From Bdellovibrionaceae bacterium UBA5009 (GTDB lineage Bacteria > Bdellovibrionota > Bdellovibrionia > Bdellovibrionales > Bdellovibrionaceae), in contig DGYJ01000092.1 in NCBI GenBank assembly GCA_002396665.1, forward strand, positions 873 through 9,025: a DNA stretch of 8,153 nt, read 5' to 3'. A program made the position numbers and the translations under genes. The notes under the pieces are model-generated. The model worked only from the letters and a program-made list of their open reading frames with translations, did not search any database and was not told the DNA's origin. Below, piece by piece: positions 1 through 6,543 of this stretch (position 1 is the first letter of the stretch; each line of letters opens with the position of its first letter).

Positions 1-315
1 TTGGTCTGCAGAGATAATGGCCTGAATCTCAGGATTTTTGGAAACCTCTGTGGCTGCCTTTTCAGAAACCTGGGCTTCACTGACAAAAGATCCATTCAGA
101 TTGATTCTTCCATCCGCAGTCAAGGTGATGTTCAACTGGCTCGGAGTGGTTTGATCTCCGGAGGCCGCCTTAGGCAAATTGACATTGATTGTGGGCTTCA
201 TAATCATTGGGGCCGTCACCATAAAGATGATCAAAACCACAAGGACGATGTCAACTAAGGGAACAACATTGATCTCTGACAACGGCTCGTCATCAAAATG
301 ACTTTTCATTCCCAT
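1..315 (-). CDS. ExbD/TolR-family biopolymer transport protein, 3' end cut by the window
   Basis: This is the periplasmic-domain partner of a proton-driven inner-membrane motor. The 105 visible residues show a short acidic cytoplasmic N-terminus (DDEP, residues 8-11) and the family motif SEINVVPLVDIVLVVLIIF (13-31). That motif carries the single transmembrane helix and the proton-conducting aspartate, D22. A periplasmic domain follows (LNITLTADGRINLNG, 61-75; NPEIQAIISAD, 94-104). Family members are usually about 130-150 residues, so roughly 30-40 C-terminal residues lie beyond base 1. The ATG at 315 sits 2 nt after the stop of the channel gene (TAA-AC-ATG), with AAGGAA about 7 nt upstream inside that gene's 3' end, so the two are co-translated. 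An ATG two codons downstream is an alternative start. I cannot tell TolR, ExbD and AglS-type gliding subfamilies apart without the next genes. Confidence 0.93.
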   Translation of the reverse strand, partial: MGMKSHFDDEPLSEINVVPLVDIVLVVLIIFMVTAPMIMKPTINVNLPKAASGDQTTPSQLNITLTADGRINLNGSFVSEAQVSEKAATEVSKNPEIQAIISADQ

Positions 316-317
316 GT

Positions 318-947
318 TTAAATTCCTTTTTTCTTAGAATAGGCCATGCCCAATTCTTTAACGCTTTCTAAATTTGTAAATACAGTTTTAATTTTGCGTT
401 GAAAGTAATTGTAAAAAATAACAGCAGGAATCGCGACAAAAAGTCCCGCTGCCGTTGCCACAAGGGCCAAAGAAATCCCCGCCATCACAGTTTGCTGACC
501 AGCCTCTGAAGACTGGGCCAAATCATTAAAAGCTTTCATGATCCCTAGCACTGTTCCCAAAAGCCCAACATAGGGGGCATTGGAACCAACAGTGGCTAAG
601 AATCCAAGAAATCTTTCAAGATCTGGTTTTTCTGATAAAGCATAGGAATTAAAAATTTCTTCTAAGCCTTTTGAACCAGAATCACGCATGTGGCGTAAAG
701 CATAACTTGCCACGCGACCTTCAATGGATTCTGCATCTTTCGCGATGATTTCAAAATCTTCTAAGCTATTGGCTTGCAAAGCCATACGCACGCGCTGTCT
801 CACTTTTTCAGATTCTTTTGTCACTTTTCTTAAGGCCACAGCTCTTTCTAAAATGATTCCCAAACTAATAACACTGAGTAGCACCAAGAAACCAAGGATG
901 GTTTGATCTGCAAACTGTGCGAAAGCAAAGATTTTTTCTGTTAACAT
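318..947 (-). CDS. MotA/TolQ/ExbB-family proton channel protein
   Basis: This 209-residue integral inner-membrane protein has the three-helix TolQ/ExbB plan: TM1 about 13-35, a long cytoplasmic loop (about 36-110), TM2 about 113-139 and TM3 about 158-181. The hallmark is the segment LGFLATVGSNAPYVGLLGTV (114-133) followed by LGIMKAF, then ALVATAAGLFVAIPAVIFYN (161-180). T132 and T165 fall in the conserved pore-threonine segments. It would pair with the downstream ExbD/TolR protein to couple proton flow to work across the envelope, such as TonB-type uptake, Tol-Pal constriction or Agl-type motility; the window does not show which. The ATG at 947 has a strong Shine-Dalgarno site (AAGGAG at 954-959, 6 nt spacing). 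The gene diverges from the sulfatase-like lipoprotein gene. The overlapping antisense reading frames here have no RBS or family features. Confidence 0.95.
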   Translation of the reverse strand: MLTEKIFAFAQFADQTILGFLVLLSVISLGIILERAVALRKVTKESEKVRQRVRMALQANSLEDFEIIAKDAESIEGRVASYALRHMRDSGSKGLEEIFNSYALSEKPDLERFLGFLATVGSNAPYVGLLGTVLGIMKAFNDLAQSSEAGQQTVMAGISLALVATAAGLFVAIPAVIFYNYFQRKIKTVFTNLESVKELGMAYSKKKGI

Positions 948-953
948 CGAGTT

Positions 954-959
954 CTCCTT
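954..959 (-). promoter_or_regulatory. Shine-Dalgarno site of the TolQ/ExbB-type gene
   Basis: AAGGAG on the minus strand, 6 nt before the ATG at 947. It fixes this start and rejects the overlapping longer minus-strand frame that begins near 1161. Confidence 0.8.
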
Positions 960-1024
960 TGAATCCTGAGGCGATGAGGATATGTTGTAGATGTCGTTTA
1001 AATATTATTTTGGATCTATGAACA
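960..1024. promoter_or_regulatory. divergent intergenic region, probable promoters for both flanking genes
   Basis: This is the only clear intergenic gap, 77 nt between two head-to-head starts (947 minus, 1025 plus). It has an AT-rich core (about 997-1011). On the minus strand, TTGTTC then 17 nt then TTTAAA is a weak sigma70-like candidate. I see no good consensus -35/-10 pair on the plus strand. Promoter presence is inferred from layout; exact boxes are not established. Confidence 0.35.
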
Positions 1025-2674
1025 ATGGTCAAGAAGTGCACTGCTCTTATTTTGAATTTGATTTTCGTCGGGGTCTTGCTTCTTTTAAGCTCCTGCCAAA
1101 CTTCGGACTCTCCGAATGTTCTTGTCATTGCTGTTGATGGTCTAAGTTCTGCAGAATCCATTTGCCATCGAGAGAGCAGCCAGCTTCAGAAATCAGGATT
1201 TGGCGAACTTTGCGCAGAGTCCGTCCGCGCAACACATGCTTACACAACATCCACACTGAGCGTACCAAGTCTGACCTCTCTGTTGACTGGACTTTACCCA
1301 TTTCAAAGCCATGTTCGATTCAACAGCCCACCTGGACTTAAGTCAGAAATCCAGACCGTCACTGAAGTGGCTGAAGGCCGTGGCTATCAAACGGCATTTT
1401 TCTCTGGCCAAATTGCACACTCAAGACGAACTGGTTTACATCAGGGCTTTGAACTTTTTGACGACATGATCAATCACGAAAAACAATTGGCATTTCGACC
1501 CATCAAAGAAACATATAAAATATTTCTAGATTGGTTGAATGAATCCTCTGCCGCCAAACCATTTTTTGCAGTTCTTACTGTTGCTGATTTACTTTTCCCG
1601 GAATATCAAACAACGAATCGGCTAGGCGAAACCCGCAGTCAAACCTATGACAGCCAACTTGAAGAAATTGATGATGCCCTGTTTGAAGTTATTCAGAATC
1701 TGAAAAAAAAGAAAATGTGGGACAAAACATATGTCATTTTAACTGGCCTGAATGGCAAACCCCAAGGGGAACACAGTCAGAATTATTCCCAATATCTCAA
1801 CCTTCACTCTGAAAACACTCAGGTGTCGTTACTCATGAAACCCACCTATGGCGAAAAGGATGTAAAATCACAAAGAACCTTTGACCCTTCCATCAGTCTT
1901 GCTGACGTTGGCAGAACTCTTTTTGATCTTGTCAAATCTAGCTTCATAGAAAATAGACAAACATCTTTTCCCGTTGTCAGCCTAGAGGCCGTATTAAAGA
2001 AAACGGCAGGTCCGTGGACTGTTCAACGCCTCATTCCCATCGAGGCCCCCTGGCTAAGTTGGCAAGGATTAGGTCCTATTCGTTGGGCCGCAATGAATCA
2101 ACATGAACTCTATATTTTTGATAAACGAATACAGGCCTACAATACATTGACAGATCGACTTGAAAAAAATCCATCATTTATTGCCAGCCTTGATGACATG
2201 AAAAATACATTTCCTCCAGAAGCTGTTAACGAAATCGAATTGCAACTTTGGCGTTGGCCTGAAAAATTACCTAAAAATTTAAACGAATACTACAAAACCA
2301 CACAGCCAAAGTTGAGCTGGACTGAAAATTCTTGTCTTAAATGGGCCATTATGCAGAAAAGTGCTTCATTAAAAAAAGAATGTCGAAATTCTGATTTCCA
2401 AACGTATATGGAATGGAGAATGTCACAAGAAAAAAGCTCCGAAAAAGATTTGTTGAAAGATCAATTTTTGCGAAAAATGCGTCATCGAAATCTTCTTAAA
2501 AAATTTCATGAATTAAATATATCCCTTGATGGACCTTGGGAACCACTGGCTTATTCTTTTGTTCCAAATGACGAACTCGACGAAATTCTTGCACTAAATA
2601 CAAAAACTCAAGAGATGGTTCAAGATTACTTAAAAAAAATTGAAATTAAGAAAAAAAATAATTCTGACGACTAA
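1025..2674 (+). CDS. lipoprotein with alkaline-phosphatase/sulfatase-superfamily domain, atypical active site
   Basis: A 549-residue envelope protein. It has a lipoprotein signal: basic MVKK, hydrophobic residues 7-21, lipobox LSSC with C24; Q25 is not an inner-membrane-retention Asp by E. coli rules. The superfamily pattern follows: NVLVIAVDG (31-39, metal D38), a nucleophile loop TLSVPSLTSLLTGLYP (77-92), GYQTAFFSG (120-128), GLHQGFELFDD (137-147), YVILTGLNGKPQGEH (236-250) and SLADVGRTLFDLV (291-303). The usual C/S/T-x-P-S-R reads S79-V-P-S-L83, so it is not a formylglycine-cysteine sulfatase. The usual SDHG metal motif reads G241-L242-N243-G244, losing the Asp. The C-terminal ~200 residues are charged and match nothing I recognise. 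An in-frame TGA at 1019 makes ATG 1025 the first possible start; the SD is weak (GGAT at 1012). The substrate is unknown, and it may be a poor enzyme or a binding protein. Confidence 0.85.
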   Translation: MVKKCTALILNLIFVGVLLLLSSCQTSDSPNVLVIAVDGLSSAESICHRESSQLQKSGFGELCAESVRATHAYTTSTLSVPSLTSLLTGLYPFQSHVRFNSPPGLKSEIQTVTEVAEGRGYQTAFFSGQIAHSRRTGLHQGFELFDDMINHEKQLAFRPIKETYKIFLDWLNESSAAKPFFAVLTVADLLFPEYQTTNRLGETRSQTYDSQLEEIDDALFEVIQNLKKKKMWDKTYVILTGLNGKPQGEHSQNYSQYLNLHSENTQVSLLMKPTYGEKDVKSQRTFDPSISLADVGRTLFDLVKSSFIENRQTSFPVVSLEAVLKKTAGPWTVQRLIPIEAPWLSWQGLGPIRWAAMNQHELYIFDKRIQAYNTLTDRLEKNPSFIASLDDMKNTFPPEAVNEIELQLWRWPEKLPKNLNEYYKTTQPKLSWTENSCLKWAIMQKSASLKKECRNSDFQTYMEWRMSQEKSSEKDLLKDQFLRKMRHRNLLKKFHELNISLDGPWEPLAYSFVPNDELDEILALNTKTQEMVQDYLKKIEIKKKNNSDD

Positions 2675-2675
2675 A

Positions 2676-3344
2676 TTAAAAGTCAACGACACCCAACCAA
2701 AATGGAATTTCTGGGTGGGATTGCGACAACTCGTCACTTAAATTTTTTAAATTCAAAACCTGTCCTTTAGAAAAGGAATGGTGAAAACCTACAGATCTAG
2801 ATAAAATAACCAATTGATCTTCGCTTTGGATTTGTATTGAACCCGCGGACAACTGGATATCTCTTTCTGTTCCAAGAGCATTCAAAGGCAAAGGATGCTC
2901 GATTTGATTAAGCTCGTAGGACAAATCATGGGAAACAGAAAGTGGCTCTAAAAAACCATTTTTCTTTTTCAAATACAGATTTGGAAATCCAGCCTGAGTC
3001 CACGACAACTGCCGATCTTTATAACTAAGGGCTACAAACTCGACAACAGTGTTGTATTCGGACTTATTTTCTGAACGGTAAAGATTATCATTGGCCAAAA
3101 GCGTTCCCACACGAAGAGCGTTTGCTTCGTTTGTGAGCTGTGGCAAGAACTCAAAAGGAGATGTCACTTCAAGGTCACTTCTTGCCGCTTGAATATACTT
3201 CAAAGAAATATCTACAACACGCTGAGAGGCCTCAACAGAACCCCACGGAGTCGCAATCAGTATAAGACTTTGATCGCTCTCTTGGTGAACAACTGGTCTG
3301 GGCCGAAATTGATGTGAATTAAAAAGTCTTTCCGAAAGCTTCAC
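2676..3344 (-). CDS. degenerate PP2C/SpoIIE-type phosphatase domain protein (probable pseudophosphatase)
   Basis: A 222-residue soluble protein with no signal peptide or TM helix, close to the size of a bare PPM phosphatase domain. The order of elements fits PP2C/SpoIIE/RsbU proteins. GSVEASQRVVDISLKYI (35-51) matches the helix after the DGxGxG loop. ANALRVGTLLANDNLY (74-89) and NTVVEFVAL (98-106) follow. QLSWTQAGFPNLYLKKKNG (112-130) corresponds to the AGHxPxYL strand pair, NALG (155-158) to the PLG segment, and IQSEDQLVILSRSV (172-185) to the xxGDxLLLxTDGV segment. The metal-binding positions are lost: the first Asp-Gly reads T32-P33, and the TDG reads S182-R183-S184. Catalysis is therefore unlikely; a binding or regulatory role is inferred. 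It starts with GTG overlapping the TAG of the preceding double-FHA gene by one base (TAGTG). PP2C/FHA pairing is common in phosphothreonine signalling. The fold is recognised from motifs only. Confidence 0.62.
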   Translation of the reverse strand: MKLSERLFNSHQFRPRPVVHQESDQSLILIATPWGSVEASQRVVDISLKYIQAARSDLEVTSPFEFLPQLTNEANALRVGTLLANDNLYRSENKSEYNTVVEFVALSYKDRQLSWTQAGFPNLYLKKKNGFLEPLSVSHDLSYELNQIEHPLPLNALGTERDIQLSAGSIQIQSEDQLVILSRSVGFHHSFSKGQVLNLKNLSDELSQSHPEIPFWLGVVDF

Positions 3345-5410
3345 TATTGGACCCCATATTTTTTCAACTTCGTCACGGCCTTATGATAAAATTCACCATC
3401 TGGAATATCGAGCTCAAGAATTTTTTTCCATTTAGAAACTGCGCCAGTATTGTTTTCGTCTGACATAATTTTTCCATAATTTTCTTCAATAATTGATTCG
3501 TCCCACATGACTTTCATATCTTTCCGCAGTTCCCGGACGTAGAACTCAATTTTTTCTGGAACCTCTTCGTCGACAGGGTTGATTTGTCGAACTTGGCGCA
3601 TCAATTGAATGGCTTCCTTTAACTTTCGTTCTTCAAATAATTTTTGTGACTTCTGAACAAGAACAGAGGTCTTCGAATTAATTCCAGATTTTAGAGCAGC
3701 GATGTTTCTTTGTGCTTTGTGTTTTAAAGAATCCGGGTCAGGCAAAGATGAATTAACCACTTTTTTATACTCGTCAATGGCCGCCAACAGTGAACCACTT
3801 TTTTCTACTTTTTCTGCCTTAAAGTATTGCTGCCTGAGCTGGCGAATTTTTTCTTCGTAAATACCTCTTTGCTCGGCCTGAACCTTACGATCAACTTCCA
3901 TTTTTTCTACTTGCTCTTGCAAAGCGACAATAGCCGTGTTCTGAGGATCATATCCAATCACAGGAGACAAGCAGGTATTCATTTCATCCACTGTCGTATT
4001 GGCGTTCAGCTTTTTCTTGCACTCTTCGGTCACCCTTACAATTTCTTGCTCTTGTTCAGCCTTGGCTTTAGCACGAGCTTCTTCTTCAGCCAAACGGACA
4101 CGGACGTAAATTTTTTGCTCGGCCTTTTCGTCAAGGTCTCTGATTTTCTTTCCAAGAGAACTTTTTTCGTAATCAGGAAATGCATCTTTAATCTTAATTA
4201 GCTCGGTTTTGCTAAATTCTGCATTGTCAGAATCATAGTAGTTTTCAGCCAATTTCAAAGATTGCTTTATTAAAGTCTGTTGTTCTTTGGTTAACTTATT
4301 GAATGGGTCGTTCGGATTTCCCTGCCCCTGCGAAGAGTTTTGCGGCGCTGAATCCTGTTTAGAATTTTCAAGATAGAAAAATGCACCGCCAATGACAATG
4401 ACTGCAATCAGTGCAATTCTGATTTTTTGTTGTTTGGAATTATCTACAGCAGGAAATGCAGACGTCGGGCCATTCCCCGGCTGGTACATGTTTGGGTATG
4501 CATTTGGATCATAGGGGGCCATCGGATAACTGCCCTGACCGACATGTGGAGTGATCGCATAGGGATCATGACCATTTGCGGATTGGGGATACTGCCCTTC
4601 GTAGTTCACCACGGCGCCAGAATTTTGTGAAAATTCATTTGTTGAATCCTCCGAATCTGGAGCCACCAAAGCCCGAGATACTTTTTCGTAATCAACAGAA
4701 CTAACCCGTGCATTAAAATAGGGGTCCCGAAGCTCAAAGTACATCACGTGCTCTAGCACACTGATTGAATCACCGCTTCTTAAGACCTTGCTTTCGCCCG
4801 AAGCAAGTCTTTGACCATTAACAAATGTACCGTTCACACTTTCAAGGTCGATAATTTTATATTGTGAGCCAGATTTTTTGATTTCATATTGTTTTCGACT
4901 TACGCGTTGATCATCTATAAATATTTCACAACTGGATTCCCTGCCCGCCACCCACGAATTTCCATCCGCTAACTGCAACAATGGCTCAGAATCCTGACCC
5001 GTTTTACTAAAACGAATAAATGGAACTTGTGTCGAGCCTCCGACATAGGTTTTCTCTTCAGAATCAGCAGCTAAAACCTGTGGCTCCAATTGGTCTGTTG
5101 TTTTTGAAGCTTCTTCGACAGATTGATAAAATTCAAATTCATAGGGCTTAACTTGGAATAAATCACCATGTGCTAATCGCTGGCTCTCTATTTTGTCGCC
5201 TCGGTAAAATATTTCTCCGAACTTAGAAAGCAATTCCACTGTCCAAGCTTCGCCATCAAATGAGATCTTAAAATGCTCACGCGATATTGATTTTTCCTGC
5301 GCTAAGACGATGTCACAGTCCTCTTTGCGACCAGCAATATAACTTTTTGACTGATCCAGCTTAAGATCTGAAATTGTTTTTCCATTGAGTTTTATTTTAA
5401 GACCATACAT
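3344..5410 (-). CDS. double-FHA, single-TM protein with coiled-coil/TPR-like periplasmic region
   Basis: A 688-residue protein. FHA1 is about 5-95 (G27-R28, S43-R44-x-H46) but its NG-T loop is eroded (SKFGE, 62-66). FHA2 is about 130-228 (G156-R157, S171-R172, N193-G194-T195, N198-G199; the usual SRxH His is Q174). FHA domains read phosphothreonine, and FHA2 keeps the Arg/Ser/Asn contacts. A Tyr/Pro/Asn-rich linker (about 265-320) leads to one TM helix (about 330-347, basic residues on the N side). A coiled coil rich in Glu/Lys/Ala (about 420-465 and 495-530) and TPR-like helices (about 530-575, 583-628, 640-685) follow. The predicted topology is FHA in the cytoplasm and the helical tail in the periplasm. 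The ATG at 5410 is 2 nt after the previous gene's TAG, with GGAG (5420-5423) 9 nt upstream. It is probably a scaffold; no enzymatic domain is seen. Confidence 0.9.
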   Translation of the reverse strand: MYGLKIKLNGKTISDLKLDQSKSYIAGRKEDCDIVLAQEKSISREHFKISFDGEAWTVELLSKFGEIFYRGDKIESQRLAHGDLFQVKPYEFEFYQSVEEASKTTDQLEPQVLAADSEEKTYVGGSTQVPFIRFSKTGQDSEPLLQLADGNSWVAGRESSCEIFIDDQRVSRKQYEIKKSGSQYKIIDLESVNGTFVNGQRLASGESKVLRSGDSISVLEHVMYFELRDPYFNARVSSVDYEKVSRALVAPDSEDSTNEFSQNSGAVVNYEGQYPQSANGHDPYAITPHVGQGSYPMAPYDPNAYPNMYQPGNGPTSAFPAVDNSKQQKIRIALIAVIVIGGAFFYLENSKQDSAPQNSSQGQGNPNDPFNKLTKEQQTLIKQSLKLAENYYDSDNAEFSKTELIKIKDAFPDYEKSSLGKKIRDLDEKAEQKIYVRVRLAEEEARAKAKAEQEQEIVRVTEECKKKLNANTTVDEMNTCLSPVIGYDPQNTAIVALQEQVEKMEVDRKVQAEQRGIYEEKIRQLRQQYFKAEKVEKSGSLLAAIDEYKKVVNSSLPDPDSLKHKAQRNIAALKSGINSKTSVLVQKSQKLFEERKLKEAIQLMRQVRQINPVDEEVPEKIEFYVRELRKDMKVMWDESIIEENYGKIMSDENNTGAVSKWKKILELDIPDGEFYHKAVTKLKKYGVQ

Positions 5411-5412
5411 GG

Positions 5413-6543
5413 CTAAAATCTCCGCTCAAGTGACAAGCTGCACTCTCGCAAATACCTTTGGGCTTCGTCGTACTTGGGATGCATGCGATCGTTTTGAATC
5501 AATATTAGAACCTGCGAAAAGTAGGATCTGCACATTCTATAGTTCTTTTTATCTTTGTTTTTTAAACCTTCAATAAAATTATAATCAATTTGCTTATCAA
5601 ACTTAATTTTAGAAAGTTCGTAGTATTTACGGGCTTCCACATGGCTTGGGCTTAAATTTAAGACAATTTGAAAATATTCGCGAGCTCGCAAATACTGCCC
5701 CTTTTGATAATCACGAAATCCTTTAATAAAATTTTCTTCTGCCCTTTTACTTGTGACAGTATTTCTTTCGCCAAGCCGCTCTTCTAAGCTTTTAATGTTT
5801 TCTTCGCTTTGCTGTACGGCTAATTCAATCTCTTCACCGCCACGAATTTTTTTTGCTTTGCGACCACTCGATGCGCCTTGAAACACAAAAAAGTACAGTG
5901 CCAATCCAACGACTCCTAAAATTAAATAAAATCTGAATTTATTTTCGCCACCAGATGATGGCGCCCCTCTAGAAGGTCCACGGTATCCCGGCGGAGGCTG
6001 TTGTGCTCCCTGATAGGACTGCTGTTGAAAACCATTTGGTGGATAAATTGGATTGTACTGATGTGCAGGTTTTTGTTGTTGTCGCAATATTGGCGCAGAG
6101 GATGACGGCTGTCCTTGCAAAGATTTTGGAGCAGCAGCAGTTGGCTGCTGAACAGGGTTAGGGGCCTGGGACACGATTTGAAGTTTCTGACCTGGCGAGT
6201 TTCCATTTGCAGCCATGGCCTGAAGATTTCTAAAAACGACCTCAGATTCCCCAAGGGCCAAAACATCATTGGACTTTAAAGGGCCATTTTCATTCTTGAT
6301 ACCATTTTGCAATGTATAGTTTTTTGCATTCACATTTCTGAATTTAAAATAGCCATGGCTTTGAATTATTTCTGCATGTTGACGGCTGATTCGCAAATCT
6401 TCAGACAAAACCACATCATTATCCACACCACGACCAATAGTTATGGATTCTTTTTGAAAAGACAATTTCAGACCTTGATGGGGACCTTTCACCACCTCAA
6501 TCTCAAACTGCAATAATGGGTTTATCTGCGGAGCTGCGCTCAA
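5413..6543 (-). CDS. FHA domain, single-TM protein with TPR-like C-terminal region
   Basis: A 376-residue protein with an N-terminal FHA domain (about 12-106: G37-R38, S53-R54-x-H56). N75-Y-T77 stands in the NGT position, so the phosphothreonine-contacting Arg, Ser and Asn are all kept. A Pro/Gln-rich linker follows (about 126-198), then one TM helix (about 203-221), a basic patch (GRKAKKIR, 227-234) and helical repeats. ENFIKGFRDYQKGQYLRARE (270-289) followed by YFQIVLNLSPSHVEARKYY is a convincing TPR; a second TPR-like unit spans about 320-368. The start is TTG at 6543, directly abutting the TAG of the sensor gene, with a purine-rich SD (AAGAGGGGGG, 6551-6560); no in-frame ATG exists before residue 109. 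The architecture parallels the downstream double-FHA protein, so the two are probably paralogous scaffold subunits. Function is unknown beyond likely phosphothreonine recognition. Confidence 0.9.
   Translation of the reverse strand: MSAAPQINPLLQFEIEVVKGPHQGLKLSFQKESITIGRGVDNDVVLSEDLRISRQHAEIIQSHGYFKFRNVNAKNYTLQNGIKNENGPLKSNDVLALGESEVVFRNLQAMAANGNSPGQKLQIVSQAPNPVQQPTAAAPKSLQGQPSSSAPILRQQQKPAHQYNPIYPPNGFQQQSYQGAQQPPPGYRGPSRGAPSSGGENKFRFYLILGVVGLALYFFVFQGASSGRKAKKIRGGEEIELAVQQSEENIKSLEERLGERNTVTSKRAEENFIKGFRDYQKGQYLRAREYFQIVLNLSPSHVEARKYYELSKIKFDKQIDYNFIEGLKNKDKKNYRMCRSYFSQVLILIQNDRMHPKYDEAQRYLRECSLSLERRF

Noticed and set aside
1..258. Plus-strand open frame of 85 codons
   Set aside because: It is fully antisense to the ExbD/TolR-type gene, runs off the left edge and shows no family features; the minus-strand protein is clear.
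1018..1020. Upstream ATG 7 nt before the sulfatase-like start
   Set aside because: It is out of frame and would give a peptide of about 40 codons; GGA is too close to serve it. The downstream ATG yields the clear lipoprotein signal.
865..1161. Minus-strand open frame of 98 codons spanning the divergent gap
   Set aside because: It overlaps the start of the TolQ-type gene in another frame and is antisense to the lipoprotein signal sequence; no RBS or recognisable motif.
2669..2684. Small hairpin with a nearby T run as a terminator of the FHA operon
   Set aside because: The stem is only 4 bp with an 8-nt loop, and the T8 tract starts 8 nt beyond it, so it does not meet the usual intrinsic-terminator form.
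2690..2717. CACCCA/TGGGTG inverted repeat near the convergent stops
   Set aside because: Six-base stem with a 16-nt loop inside coding sequence and no T run; likely chance.
3827..4201. Plus-strand open frame of 124 codons
   Set aside because: It is antisense to the coiled-coil region of the double-FHA gene; its Leu/Phe-rich look comes from the complement of Lys/Glu codons.
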